Shown: positions 1 to 8,827 of the stretch, one piece after another
Numbering within the stretch: position 1 is the stretch's first letter
Layout: each line of letters starts with the position of its first letter
Source: Ectorhizobium quercum
GTDB lineage: Bacteria; Pseudomonadota; Alphaproteobacteria; Rhizobiales; Rhizobiaceae
NCBI RefSeq assembly: GCF_026552795.1
Contig: NZ_JANFPI010000002.1
Span: 558,001-622,000, forward strand
Length of the DNA stretch: 64,000 bases
Direction: 5' to 3'
Position numbers and translations under genes: made by a program
The notes under the pieces: model-generated
The model's input: the letters and a program-made list of their open reading frames with translations, nothing else
Databases searched by the model: none
Told to the model about the DNA's origin: nothing

Positions 1-305
1 AGAAGCGCCAGGAAGAAGCCGATGCCGGCGGCGACGCCGAGGGACTGGAGCGGCTTGGCGCGGATCCGGTCTTCGAGATCGGCCTGCGCCGCGCAGACCT
101 GATCGCGCGCCGCCTCGAAAGCATTGGAGGATGCTTCGGCCACATCGCTGCCGGCCTTGAGGGCGTGCGCCTTCACCTCTTCGGCCTTGCCCGCCGCCAG
201 CGAGGTGATCGTCTCGGTCAGTGCGGAAATATCCTTGCGGATCTGTTCGACCTGCTGTTCGAGGTCCGCCGTCGTCGCGGGTTCGCCGTCCTTGCCAATT
301 GCCAT
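1..305 (-). CDS. DUF883 (ElaB/YqjD-like) membrane-anchored protein, C-terminus cut by window edge
   Basis: About 101 codons are visible and the reading frame runs off the window start. The protein starts MAIGKDGEPATTADL, continues with a charged, Ala/Glu/Lys-rich helical stretch (residues about 15-80, likely coiled coil), and reaches a hydrophobic segment (SLGVAAGIGFFLALL) typical of the C-terminal anchor of the DUF883/ElaB/YqjD family. Members are small inner-membrane proteins linked to stationary phase or stress; some bind ribosomes. An AAGGAG ribosome site lies just upstream of the ATG at 305. The 25-residue membrane peptide upstream (367-444) is only 61 bases away on the same strand, so the two are probably co-transcribed. 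Family assignment rests on pattern and layout; function here is inferred. Confidence 0.7.
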   Translation of the reverse strand, partial: MAIGKDGEPATTADLEQQVEQIRKDISALTETITSLAAGKAEEVKAHALKAGSDVAEASSNAFEAARDQVCAAQADLEDRIRAKPLQSLGVAAGIGFFLAL

Positions 306-366
306 GATGATCTCCTTGTAAGGTCAGATAAGAAACGCCGGTGAGGTATCGAGGTTCCCGCCAGCC

Positions 367-444
367 TTAGAGATAGCCCAGAAACCAGAGGACGAGAATA
401 ATCGGAATCGGAATTCCTACCAGCCACAGAACAATGCCTCTCAT
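367..444 (-). CDS. 25-residue single-span membrane peptide
   Basis: A short reading frame encodes MRGIVLWLVGIPIPIILVLW followed by FLGYL, almost entirely hydrophobic with one N-terminal Arg, so one transmembrane helix. The ribosome site AAGGAG sits 7 bases before the ATG at 444. The Gly-Ile-Pro-Ile-Pro core resembles very small proteobacterial membrane proteins of unknown function. It is in tandem with the DUF883 gene, suggesting a shared stress-linked transcript. No function is assigned. Confidence 0.6.
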   Translation of the reverse strand: MRGIVLWLVGIPIPIILVLWFLGYL

Positions 445-511
445 AGCGCTTCTCCTTTTCGCTTTCACTCAGGAAAATAAACGCATCAGGAGGCGTCAGG
501 TTCCGAAACCG

Positions 512-1906
512 TCAGGTCGACGGCGGCTCCGGCCAGACTTTTACGCCGCCTCCCCAGCTTTCGTAAAGCCGCGCCAGTTGCAGAACCTGCAAATCGGCGA
601 AGCGGGGGCCGACGATTTGCAGGCCGATGGGCATGCCGGAGGCCGAAAAGCCGCAATTGATCGACGCCGCCGGCTGGTCGGACATGTTCCACGGCACGGT
701 GTAGGCGATATGCTCGAACGGCAGGGCCGGATCGTTGGTCGGCGAAGCCCAGTCGGCGGGATAGGAAACGATGGGGTTCACCGGCGACAGCAGTGCGTCG
801 ATCTTCGTGAAGAGAACGCTGGCCGCGCGGCGCATGTCCAGCATGCGGCTGAAGCCGCGCGCCGCCTCGACGCCCGAGACATCCGCCCCGCCCCGGGCCC
901 AATCAAGAATATAGGGCAGGATCGAGGCCTTGCGCTCGTCGGAAAGCCCTTCGATATCGCCCCAGAACTTGGCGCGCCAGAACTTGTCGAGACCGTCGAG
1001 CATCTCGCGCGTCAGCACCGGATCGACCGGAATCACCACGGCTCCGGCCTTCTCGAAGCGCCGGGCAGCCTTTTCCACCGCCGCGGCCACCTCGGCGTCG
1101 AGCGGCAATCCGCAACCGGGCTCCATCATCAGGCCGATCTTCATGCCGCGCACATTGGCGGCGAGGTCGCTCCAGTCGATATCTTCGGGCGGCAGGCTCG
1201 TCGCATCGCGCCAGTCGGGACGCGCCAGCGTGAACATCGACCAGGCTGCATCCTCCACCGTGCGCGCCATCGGGCCGGCGCACCGGCCGGGATAGTACGG
1301 ATCGACCGGAATGCGGCCCTGGCTGGGCTTGAAGCCGAACAATCCCGTCCAGCCGGCCGGAAGCCGCACCGAGCCGCCGATATCCGTGCCGATATGCAGC
1401 GGCCCGAAGCCCGCGGCCCCGGCAGCCGCCGCCCCGGCGCTGGAACCGCCGGGATTTTCCGAAAGCTTCCAGGGATTGCGCGACAGGGGATGGAAGCTGG
1501 AAAGCCCCGAGGACAGCATGCCGTAATCCGGGCAGGTGGTCTTGGCGAAAATGACCGCGCCGTCCTCCCGCAGCCGCGCCGCCACCGGCGCATCCTCCGC
1601 AGCCGGCACCTTTTCGGTCGCCGCCGTGCCGAGCGGCACCGGCACCCCTTTGGTGGCCACCAGTTCCTTCACCGAGACGGGAATGCCGTCGAGGGGGCCG
1701 AGCGGCGCATGGCGCACCCAGCGCTCGGTGGACCGCGCCGCCTGCGCCCGCGCCTCTTCGGGGTCGTAGGCATAAAGCGCCCGCACATGCGGTTCGAAGG
1801 CGTCGATGCGCTTTTCGACCGCCTGCCAGTATTCCGAAGGGGAAAGCGTGCCCGCTTCATAGTGCTGCAACAGGTCCTTGATCGAAAGGGAGATGAGATC
1901 ATTCAT
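512..1906 (-). CDS. Amidase-signature family hydrolase
   Basis: The 464-residue protein belongs to the amidase signature (AS) family, hydrolysing amide bonds by a Lys-cisSer-Ser triad. The lysine is in PVSVKELV; the Gly/Ser-rich signature GGSSAGAAAAG supplies the cis-serine, and DIGGSVRLPAG supplies the nucleophilic serine. GatA and the nylon-oligomer enzyme NylA belong to this family. No GatB or GatC neighbour exists, so a catabolic role is more likely than tRNA amidation. ATG at 1906 is preferred over an upstream TTG at 1951. It follows dppC by 51 bases and is the last gene of the peptide-importer operon, so its substrate may be what the importer brings in. The exact amide is not predictable. 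Confidence 0.85.
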   Translation of the reverse strand: MNDLISLSIKDLLQHYEAGTLSPSEYWQAVEKRIDAFEPHVRALYAYDPEEARAQAARSTERWVRHAPLGPLDGIPVSVKELVATKGVPVPLGTAATEKVPAAEDAPVAARLREDGAVIFAKTTCPDYGMLSSGLSSFHPLSRNPWKLSENPGGSSAGAAAAGAAGFGPLHIGTDIGGSVRLPAGWTGLFGFKPSQGRIPVDPYYPGRCAGPMARTVEDAAWSMFTLARPDWRDATSLPPEDIDWSDLAANVRGMKIGLMMEPGCGLPLDAEVAAAVEKAARRFEKAGAVVIPVDPVLTREMLDGLDKFWRAKFWGDIEGLSDERKASILPYILDWARGGADVSGVEAARGFSRMLDMRRAASVLFTKIDALLSPVNPIVSYPADWASPTNDPALPFEHIAYTVPWNMSDQPAASINCGFSASGMPIGLQIVGPRFADLQVLQLARLYESWGGGVKVWPEPPST

Positions 1907-1957
1907 GGCAGAGGTCTTCTTTGAAGGTTGGAACGGCGGCGATGGCGGCAAACCCGC

Positions 1958-2788
1958 TCATCCGCTGTCTTCGCGCGGATCGATGATGTCGCGCAGACCG
2001 TCGCCGAGCATGTTCAGCCCGAAGACGGCAAGGGCGATGGACAGGCCCGGCAGGATGGCGAGCCAGGGCGCGAGCCCGAGATAGGTCTGCGAATCCGCCA
2101 GCATCCGCCCCCAGCTCGGCGCCGGCGGCGCCATGCCGAGCCCGAGGAAGGAAAGCCCCGCTTCCGTCAGGATGGCGAGCCCGAGCTGGATCGTCGCCTG
2201 CACGATGATCTGCCCGGAAATGTTCGGCAGGACATGGACGAGGGTGATGCCGAGCGGCCGCTTGCCGATGCTCTGCGCCGCCATGACGTAGTCCCGCGAC
2301 CATATCTGAAGGGCCGACGCCAGCACGACGCGGGCGAAGACCGGCACCATGAAGGTGGCGATGGCGACGATGGCGGTGAACCGCCCCGCCCCGAGAAACG
2401 CGCCGAGCATCATCGCCGACAGGATGGGCGGCACGGCGAAGATCACGTCGCAGATCCGCATCACCAGCGCTTCGGCCCATCCGCGTCGGGCGGCAGCGAA
2501 CAGCCCGACCGCCGAGCCGACGGCGCCGCCGATCGCAACCGCGGCAAGCGCGGTGGACAGCGAGTTCCACGCCCCGACCATCAGCATGGAGGCGACATCG
2601 CGCCCGAACTGGTCCGTGCCGAGAAACCCGTGTTCCAGCGGCGCCTTCAGCTTGTGGACGATCTGCATCCGCGTCGGGGAAAGCGGCGTCCAGACGAGGG
2701 AAACGAACGCGGCCGAAAAGAGCAGCGCCGTGACGGCGGCACCAAGCCAGAGTTGAGGCCGACGGCGGAGGGAGGCAAGCGCGCTCAT
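1958..2788 (-). CDS. Peptide/nickel-type ABC importer permease (DppC-like)
   Basis: A 276-residue inner-membrane permease of the DppC/OppC type. It has an N-terminal helix (LWLGAAVTALLFSAAFVSLV), the LGTDQFGRDV motif that follows it in DppC proteins, and the EAA-loop region (MAAQSIGKRPLGITLVHVLPN) contacting the ATPase. The ATG at 2788 overlaps the dppB stop by four bases (ATGA), indicating translational coupling; the longer upstream reading frame is an out-of-context extension. It should form a heterodimeric pore with the DppB-like partner. No ATPase gene of the DppD/DppF type is found nearby. Confidence 0.88.
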   Translation of the reverse strand: MSALASLRRRPQLWLGAAVTALLFSAAFVSLVWTPLSPTRMQIVHKLKAPLEHGFLGTDQFGRDVASMLMVGAWNSLSTALAAVAIGGAVGSAVGLFAAARRGWAEALVMRICDVIFAVPPILSAMMLGAFLGAGRFTAIVAIATFMVPVFARVVLASALQIWSRDYVMAAQSIGKRPLGITLVHVLPNISGQIIVQATIQLGLAILTEAGLSFLGLGMAPPAPSWGRMLADSQTYLGLAPWLAILPGLSIALAVFGLNMLGDGLRDIIDPREDSG

Positions 2789-3738
2789 CGCCCCGCCTCC
2801 CGCCTGAGCCGCGGATCGATGAACAGATAGGCGATATCGACGACGAAATTCATCAGGATGACCAGCGCGCAGAAGAACAGGACCACATCCTGCATGACGA
2901 CGATGTCGCGCTGGGCGAGCGCCTGATAGGCCAGCCGCCCGAGGCCGGGCAGGTTGAAGACGTTCTCCACCAGCACCGCCCCGGCGATCAGGAAGGTGAA
3001 TTGCAGGCCGATGATGGTGACGACCGGGATCAGCGCGTTCGGCACCGCATGCTGCCACAGCGCCGCGCGCGGCGTCAGCCCCTTGGCGCGGGCCGTGCGG
3101 ATGAAATCCTCGCCGAGCACGTCGAGCACGGCGGCCCGCGTCACCCGCGTCAGCACGCCGGCCTGCGGCAGCCCGAGCGCCACCGCCGGCAGGATCAGAG
3201 CCTTGAGCGCCGGCCAGAGGCCGGCCTGCCAGCCCGGAAAGCCGCCCGCCGGCATGATGCCGAGCGTGGTGGAAAACAGGATGATGAGCAGAAGCCCCAC
3301 CCAGAAACCCGGCACGGCGATGCTGACATGCGAGAACATCCCGACCAGGAAATCGGCGAAACCGTTCCTGCGCGCCGCTGCCAGAACGCCGAGCGGAATG
3401 GCGAGCCCGACGGAAATGACGATGGCGAACAGGGCAAGCGGAATGGTAACGTGAAGCCGCTCGACGATCAGCCCGGCAACGGGAACGCCGTAGGTGTAGG
3501 ACATGCCGAGATCGCCGGTCAGCGTGCCGCCCAGCCAGTGCAGGTAGCGCAGCAGGAAGGGCTGGTCGAGCCCCATTTCCCGCCGGAGCGCGGCCAGCGT
3601 TTCCGCGCTGGCGGAAGTGCCGAGCATGACTTCGGCGGGATCGCCCGGCAGGATTTCCATGACCGCGAAGATCAGGAAGGAAACCGCAAGAAGCGTGATG
3701 AGAAGCCCGCCCGCACGGCGCGCCAGAACCGCAATCAT
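2785..3738 (-). CDS. Peptide/nickel-type ABC importer permease (DppB-like)
   Basis: A 317-residue permease. The N-terminus (LITLLAVSFLIFAVMEILPG, then DPAEVMLG) and the RYLHWLGGTLTGDLGMS motif are diagnostic of DppB/OppB proteins. About six transmembrane helices are visible, with an EAA loop near RTARAKGLTPRAALWQHAVPN and a C-terminal VLVENVFNLPGLGRL motif. It lies 88 bases after the solute-binding protein gene and overlaps dppC by four bases. Substrates of this class include di/oligopeptides, nickel and modified sugars; the neighbouring peptidases favour peptides or amide-linked oligomers. Confidence 0.88.
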   Translation of the reverse strand: MIAVLARRAGGLLITLLAVSFLIFAVMEILPGDPAEVMLGTSASAETLAALRREMGLDQPFLLRYLHWLGGTLTGDLGMSYTYGVPVAGLIVERLHVTIPLALFAIVISVGLAIPLGVLAAARRNGFADFLVGMFSHVSIAVPGFWVGLLLIILFSTTLGIMPAGGFPGWQAGLWPALKALILPAVALGLPQAGVLTRVTRAAVLDVLGEDFIRTARAKGLTPRAALWQHAVPNALIPVVTIIGLQFTFLIAGAVLVENVFNLPGLGRLAYQALAQRDIVVMQDVVLFFCALVILMNFVVDIAYLFIDPRLRREAGR

Positions 3739-3826
3739 TCCCGTTTCCCGCTCGTCCGCCGGCCCTGATGTTTCGCCCGCCTGCTCATGGATGGAAGGTG
3801 CATGTGGAAGCCGGAAGCGTGCCGGA

Positions 3827-5344
3827 TCACTCTTCCCAATGGACCTCGTTCAAGACATTCGAGGGGATCGGCTCGTTCTCCCACAGGCCCTTGACCTTAG
3901 CGTTCCACACCCCGAGCTTCGGCATCACGAAGAGGTAGAGGGCCGGCACGTCATCCGCCAGAATGGTCTGGGCCTCTCCATAGAGCCTCGCCTGCTCGTC
4001 CGCATCGGCGGTCGCTTCGACCTTCTTCAGAACCTCGTTGAAGGCCGGGTTGCTGTAATTGAAGTAGTAGGGATCGCGGGCGTAGATATCGATATCCATC
4101 GGCTCGGCATGGGCGACGATGGTCATGTCGTAATCGCCGCCCCTGAAGACGTCGGCCACCCACTTGGCCGGAAATTCGGTCGTCTCGATATTCATCGTCA
4201 CGCCGATTTCCGCAAAAAGTGCCTGAAGGATCTGCGAGGACCGCTGCGCATACTGCATCTGCGGCGCCTTGATGGTGAAGGTGAAGCCGTTCGGATAGCC
4301 GGCCTCGGCCAGAAGCGCCTTCGCCTTCTCCACATCGTAGGGATGGACGCCGGTCAGGTCGATGTATCCGGGATCGTTCGGCGTGTAGTGGCTGCCGATC
4401 GGCGTGCCGAAGCCGGACCAGGCGCCGTCCACCACGGTGGCGCGGTCGACAGCCATCATCAGCGCCTGGCGCACGCGCTTGTCGTCGAAGGGCTTGCGGG
4501 TGTTGTTCATGCCCGCGACGACCTTCAGTTCCGTATGGCCGATGACGACGGCCAGCTTCTCGTCGGTGCGGAGATCCTCGATCAGCTCGGGCGCCGCGAA
4601 TTCCGGGAAGGCATCGACATCGCCGGACTTCAGCGCCGCCGACTGGGCCTGCGGATCGGCGATGAAGCGGAAGGACGCGGTTTCGAGCCGGGCGGCCTTT
4701 TCCTTATCCCAGTAGTCGTCGTTGCGGACGAGTTCGACCTTGTCGCCCTTCGTCCAGCTCTTGAACCGGAAGGGGCCGGTGCCGACCGGGGTCGTCCTGT
4801 TGTCGTCGGCGGAAGCGGTGCCGACGATGGATGACGACGGCCAGCCGAGCCAGTAGAGAAGGCTGCCGGTCGGCTCCTTCAGCGTCAGCACCAGCGTTGC
4901 GGCGTCCGGTGCCTCGACCGTTTCGATGGTGGCGAAATAGCGCTTCTGCGGATTGACGGAATCCTCGCCCCGCGCCCGGTCGATGGAAGCCTTGGCGACA
5001 GAGGCGTCGAAGATCTCGCCGTCATGGAAGGTGACGCCGGACCGCAGCTTGAACGTATAGGTCAGCCCGTCCTCGGAAATCTCCCAGCTTTCGGCAAGCT
5101 GCGGCTGGATCTTGCCGTCGCGGTCGATGGTCACGAGACCCTCGAAGATATTCTGCCAGGTCACTTGCCCGATGGCCACCGGCGCCGCAACGGTCGGGTC
5201 GAGACCGGCAGGCTCGATCGTCATGCCGAGCACGAGCGAGGTCTTGGCGGCCTCGGCGGCGCCCGCGGACGACACGGCGAGCGTCAGCCCGAGAAGGACA
5301 TTCCTCACCCAGACGCGCGAAGCCGAAATGATTGCCTTCGTCAT
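3827..5344 (-). CDS. Family-5 ABC solute-binding protein (peptide/oligoamide)
   Basis: A 505-residue periplasmic binding protein of the DppA/OppA class. A signal peptide covers the first about 35 residues (VLLGLTLAVSSAGAAEA). Family-5 features follow: LVLGMTIEPAGLDPTVAAPV, QPQLAESWEISEDGLTYTFK and GVTFHDGEIFDA. Two in-frame ATGs exist (5350 and 5344); 5344 gives better spacing to the GGAAGGGG ribosome site. It is the first gene of SBP-dppB-dppC-amidase, with a LysR gene 190 bases upstream on the same strand. The ligand cannot be read from sequence. Confidence 0.88.
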   Translation of the reverse strand: MTKAIISASRVWVRNVLLGLTLAVSSAGAAEAAKTSLVLGMTIEPAGLDPTVAAPVAIGQVTWQNIFEGLVTIDRDGKIQPQLAESWEISEDGLTYTFKLRSGVTFHDGEIFDASVAKASIDRARGEDSVNPQKRYFATIETVEAPDAATLVLTLKEPTGSLLYWLGWPSSSIVGTASADDNRTTPVGTGPFRFKSWTKGDKVELVRNDDYWDKEKAARLETASFRFIADPQAQSAALKSGDVDAFPEFAAPELIEDLRTDEKLAVVIGHTELKVVAGMNNTRKPFDDKRVRQALMMAVDRATVVDGAWSGFGTPIGSHYTPNDPGYIDLTGVHPYDVEKAKALLAEAGYPNGFTFTIKAPQMQYAQRSSQILQALFAEIGVTMNIETTEFPAKWVADVFRGGDYDMTIVAHAEPMDIDIYARDPYYFNYSNPAFNEVLKKVEATADADEQARLYGEAQTILADDVPALYLFVMPKLGVWNAKVKGLWENEPIPSNVLNEVHWEE

Positions 5345-5533
5345 GCACATGCCCCTTCCAGTTTGCCGCAACGGCTGTTCCCATCCGCCGTCTGCGGCTT
5401 TCGTTCCCGAAACTGTGTCATCGGATCGGCGCACACACAATCGCAATTTTGTGTGCCCCGCGTAACCGAAAGAGCTACACGAAAGCTCTCCCCGTTCCCA
5501 TAGCGAAAATGCCTCACATGCGACGAACCGCGC

Positions 5534-6433
5534 TCATGCAACCGGCTGGCGCATGAAGCGCTCGATGAAATCGGCAAGCTTGCTCGCCGCGAAGGAGAGC
5601 GGCCTGTCCGGCGCGACGCAAAGCTCGACCGGCGTGCGCACGGCCTTGCCCTCAGCAACCGGCACGGCCCTCATCAGCCCGGCATCCAGTTCCCGCTTGA
5701 CCGTCAGCGCCGGCAAAAGCGTGATCGCCGCGCCGCGCAGCACCAGTTCGCGCAGCATTTCCAGCGACCCGGTGACGAAGACCGGGTCGAGGGAGAGCCC
5801 CTCCGCCGCAAACAGCGCGTCGAACGCCTGCCGGGCGGCGAAGCTCTTGTCCGGCAGGGCAAGCGGCTGCGCGGCGAGAGCGGCGAGCGTCACCGTCTTG
5901 CATCCGGCCAGCGGATGGCCCGAAGACACGATCGCATCGTAGAGAATGTCCGAGCGCATCCGCACCTTCACGCCCGATATCTTCGGCGAAAACAGCGTGA
6001 CCGCGATATCGGCCTCGGCGCTGCCCAGCGCCTCGATGGCGGCGCGGGCGCTGGTGATCGTCACCTCGCAGCGCAACTTCGGATATCTGAGGCTGAACTC
6101 CGCCAGAACCGGCGCGATCAGCGTGGCGACCGCCGCCCCGTTGGCGTGGATCGAGACATGACCGCGCTGAAGCCCCTTGAGGTCGTCGATCAGGCGGTGA
6201 ACATGCTCCAGTTCGCGCAAGGTCCGCCCGGCATGCGCGGCAAGCAGTTCGCCCGCTGCCGTCAGCTTCACGCCCCGGTTCGAGCGCTCCACGAGCTGCG
6301 CGCCGAAATGATATTCGAGGTTTTCGATCTGGCGGCTGATCGCGGTCGGAGCCACGTTCAGGTTCTCCGCCGCCGCGCGCATCGAGTTCGTGCGCACCAG
6401 CTCGTCAAAATACATCAATGCCCTGAGCTGCAT
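5534..6433 (-). CDS. LysR-family transcriptional regulator
   Basis: 299 residues. The N-terminal winged helix-turn-helix is clear (NSMRAAAENLNVAPTAISRQ, residues about 15-34), followed by a periplasmic-binding-like effector domain. It lies between the M19 dipeptidase gene and the peptide-importer operon, all on the minus strand, so it likely controls the importer and perhaps the upstream hydrolases. The effector is unknown; a peptide or its hydrolysis product is inferred only from context. Confidence 0.88.
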   Translation of the reverse strand: MQLRALMYFDELVRTNSMRAAAENLNVAPTAISRQIENLEYHFGAQLVERSNRGVKLTAAGELLAAHAGRTLRELEHVHRLIDDLKGLQRGHVSIHANGAAVATLIAPVLAEFSLRYPKLRCEVTITSARAAIEALGSAEADIAVTLFSPKISGVKVRMRSDILYDAIVSSGHPLAGCKTVTLAALAAQPLALPDKSFAARQAFDALFAAEGLSLDPVFVTGSLEMLRELVLRGAAITLLPALTVKRELDAGLMRAVPVAEGKAVRTPVELCVAPDRPLSFAASKLADFIERFMRQPVA

Positions 6434-6493
6434 TCGCCCTCCCGCAAAGGCACCGGCCCTGCCTGCTCCCCTCGCGCCTAGGGAAGCCGCATC

Positions 6494-7546
6494 TTACCGC
6501 TCGTGCCAGGCCGCGCCCAGCACCCGCAGCCAGTTTTCCCGGCAGATCTTCGCCAGATCGGGCCCGGTGTAACCCGCTTTTTCCAGCGCCGCCACCAGAG
6601 CCTGGTTGCCCGCCGCATCATCGATCTCCGCGGGGATCGTCGCGCCGTCGAAATCCGAACCGAGCGCCACGCAGTCGATTCCCATGCGCTCCACGAGATA
6701 ATCGATATGCCGCACCATGTCGGAAAGCGGCGTCGCTGCATTCTCCAGCCCGTCCGCCCGCAGCATCGTCGTGGCGTAGTTCAGGCCGACGAGGCCGCGG
6801 CTTTCCGCAATGGCGTCGAGCTGCCGGTCGGTGAGGTTGCGGGCGACCGGCGTCAGCGCGTGCACGTTGGAATGGCTGGCGATCAGCGGCTGGTCCGTCG
6901 TTTTCGCCACGTCCCAGAAGCCTTTTTCGGTGATATGCGCAAGGTCGATCAGGATGCCGAGGCGGTTGCAGGCCTTCACCAGTTCGAAACCCGCATCCGT
7001 CAGGCCGGGCCCGATGTCGGGCGACATCGGATAGGCGAACGGCACGCCATGACCGAAGATGTTGTGGCGGCTCCACACCGGACCGAGCGAGCGCAGCCCG
7101 GCGGCATAAAAGACATCGAGCGCAGCAAGATCCGCGCCGATCGCCTCGCAGCCTTCCATGTGCAGAACCGAGGCGAAAACGCCGTCCGCGATAGCCGTGC
7201 GGATATCGGCGGTCGAGCGGCAGATCCGCCAGGCCCCCGCCCGCTCCAGCTTCAGCGCGATGGAGGCGAATTCCAGCGCCGTGTCGAGCGAGGACTGTCG
7301 CGGCAGCGGCGCGGCCAGCGGCGTCACGTAGTGGCCGTCGGCGTCGGCGTCCTTGACGACCAGGTCGCCGGAAGGAATGTAGATGGCGGAAATACCGCCG
7401 ACGAGGCCGCCCCGCCGGGCGCGGGGGCCGTCGATGTGCCCGTTCGTCGTGCCGTCGACGAATTCCGCGACCGGGTCGCCGCCGGCCCGCATCGTATTCC
7501 AGAGCCGCAAGAGCACATCGTTATGGCCGTCGAACACCAGTTCCAT
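6494..7546 (-). CDS. Membrane-dipeptidase family (M19) metallopeptidase
   Basis: 350 residues, matching the renal-dipeptidase/M19 family length. Zinc ligands are visible: the N-terminal DGHNDVL (His, Asp), the bridging Glu in LHMEGCEAIG, and His residues in LIDLAHITEKGFWDV and LIASHSNVHAL. Bacterial M19 enzymes hydrolyse dipeptides, often with a D-residue at the C-terminus, and act in the cytoplasm. The gene is 16 bases downstream of the NylB-like hydrolase and 60 bases upstream of the LysR gene. This grouping suggests stepwise degradation of imported peptides or non-standard amides. Confidence 0.87.
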   Translation of the reverse strand: MELVFDGHNDVLLRLWNTMRAGGDPVAEFVDGTTNGHIDGPRARRGGLVGGISAIYIPSGDLVVKDADADGHYVTPLAAPLPRQSSLDTALEFASIALKLERAGAWRICRSTADIRTAIADGVFASVLHMEGCEAIGADLAALDVFYAAGLRSLGPVWSRHNIFGHGVPFAYPMSPDIGPGLTDAGFELVKACNRLGILIDLAHITEKGFWDVAKTTDQPLIASHSNVHALTPVARNLTDRQLDAIAESRGLVGLNYATTMLRADGLENAATPLSDMVRHIDYLVERMGIDCVALGSDFDGATIPAEIDDAAGNQALVAALEKAGYTGPDLAKICRENWLRVLGAAWHER

Positions 7547-7562
7547 GATTTTGAGATCCGTA

Positions 7563-8747
7563 TCAGAAGGAGCGCGCGCTCACGGCGCGATAGAAGGCAA
7601 GGTTACGGGCTTTCAGGTCCTCGTCCAGCGGATTGGGCTGCGAGGACTGCTTGACGACGACCGTGCCGCTCGGCCGGTCGACGTAAAGCCATTGGCCGTG
7701 GATGCCGATGGCGCAGAACGCCCCTTCCGGCTCGCCGAACTGATACCACTGGCTGCGATAGCGGCCCCTGGTGATCAGCACGTCGCCGTTCGGCTTCCAT
7801 GCCTCCGGGTCGCCGTTGGAAAACATATCCTCGATCCAGGCCGGCGGCACGATCTGCCGGTCTCCGGCAGCGCCGCCGGTGCGGATGAGTTCGCCGACCC
7901 GGGCGAGGTCGCGGGCCGAGACCGACACGCCGCCGGCCGAACGCGCCGTGCCGGCACTGTCGACGGTCACGGAGGCGTGGGTTTTCGCGCCGAGCGGCTT
8001 CCACAGCAGTTCCGACATCAGCCGGGCATAGCGCTCGCCCGAGGCTCGTTCGGCCAGAACGCCGAGCAGATCGGCATTCGGCGACACATAGTAGAAGGGG
8101 CCGCCATGCTCCTCGCCGGCCTTCTTCTTCAGGCTGCACAGAAAATCGAGCAGCGGCTCGACCGTGGCGCCCGGCTCCGGCGGGTTCCACAGCATCGCCC
8201 GGCGATAGCGCGCGAAGGAACCGTCCGGGTCGAGGTAGGCTTCCTCGAAATCGAGCGCGACACGCATGTCGAGCACGTCACGGCAGGAGCAATCGCCATA
8301 GGCGCTGCCGGCGGCTTCGGGAATGTAATCCGTCACGGGCCGCGACGGATCGAACAGCCCCTGCCCTTCCAGAATGCCGAGCAGAACCGCCGTCAGCGAT
8401 TTGCTGATCGAAAAGACGACATGCGCGGCATTCGGACCGGACCACGGCGCATAATATTCGGCGACGATCCGGCCCTGCCGCATCACGACGAAGGAATCCG
8501 TATGGGTCGCCTCCAGATAGGCGCGAACCGTCGGCTCTGCCTCCCCCTCGACGCCAACCGGCGAGGCGAGGAAGGCATCGGATGGAACAGCGACCTCGGT
8601 TTCCTCCCTCTTCGCCGCAATCGGCGCGGAGGGCACGAGTTCGCAAACATGCTGGAAGGCAAAGCGGCTGTAGGGCGTCGTACGCCAGCTGGCAAGCGTC
8701 ACATCGCTGCGGGAAAATCCATAGGTTTCGGAGAAGCGGTCTGTCAT
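7563..8747 (-). CDS. Serine hydrolase of class-C beta-lactamase fold, NylB-like
   Basis: 394 residues from the ATG at 8747 (a GTG at 8792 would add 15). The catalytic SxxK is S113-I-S-K116 and the YxN motif is Tyr220 (YVSPN). The pattern closely follows the 6-aminohexanoate-dimer hydrolase NylB as I remember it: LASWRTTPYSRFAFQHV, IVAEYY, SISKSL, VTDYIPE, VLDMR, VSARDLARVGEL and IGIHGQWLYVD all have clear counterparts, and NylB Ser112/Lys115/Tyr215 fall at nearly the same positions. Family members also include carboxylesterases (EstB) and D-peptidases, so nylon-oligomer activity is inferred, not shown. No signal peptide is seen, so it is cytoplasmic. It is the first of the minus-strand hydrolase genes. 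Confidence 0.85.
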   Translation of the reverse strand: MTDRFSETYGFSRSDVTLASWRTTPYSRFAFQHVCELVPSAPIAAKREETEVAVPSDAFLASPVGVEGEAEPTVRAYLEATHTDSFVVMRQGRIVAEYYAPWSGPNAAHVVFSISKSLTAVLLGILEGQGLFDPSRPVTDYIPEAAGSAYGDCSCRDVLDMRVALDFEEAYLDPDGSFARYRRAMLWNPPEPGATVEPLLDFLCSLKKKAGEEHGGPFYYVSPNADLLGVLAERASGERYARLMSELLWKPLGAKTHASVTVDSAGTARSAGGVSVSARDLARVGELIRTGGAAGDRQIVPPAWIEDMFSNGDPEAWKPNGDVLITRGRYRSQWYQFGEPEGAFCAIGIHGQWLYVDRPSGTVVVKQSSQPNPLDEDLKARNLAFYRAVSARSF

Positions 8748-8827
8748 GCGTGATCCCGGGGCATCGGCTGGAGAGGTCCGTACCTTTTCCACTTATCGCC
8801 CCCTTGGCAAGCGGAAAAACACACTTC

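Noticed and set aside
512-1906. GatA subunit of aspartyl/glutamyl-tRNA amidotransferase
   Set aside because: No gatB or gatC nearby, and the gene ends a peptide-importer operon; general amidase fits better.
434-1924. 496-codon plus-strand frame opposite the amidase gene
   Set aside because: Arg/His/Pro-rich translation with no motifs; it is the antisense shadow of a GC-rich gene with clear amidase-signature motifs on the minus strand.
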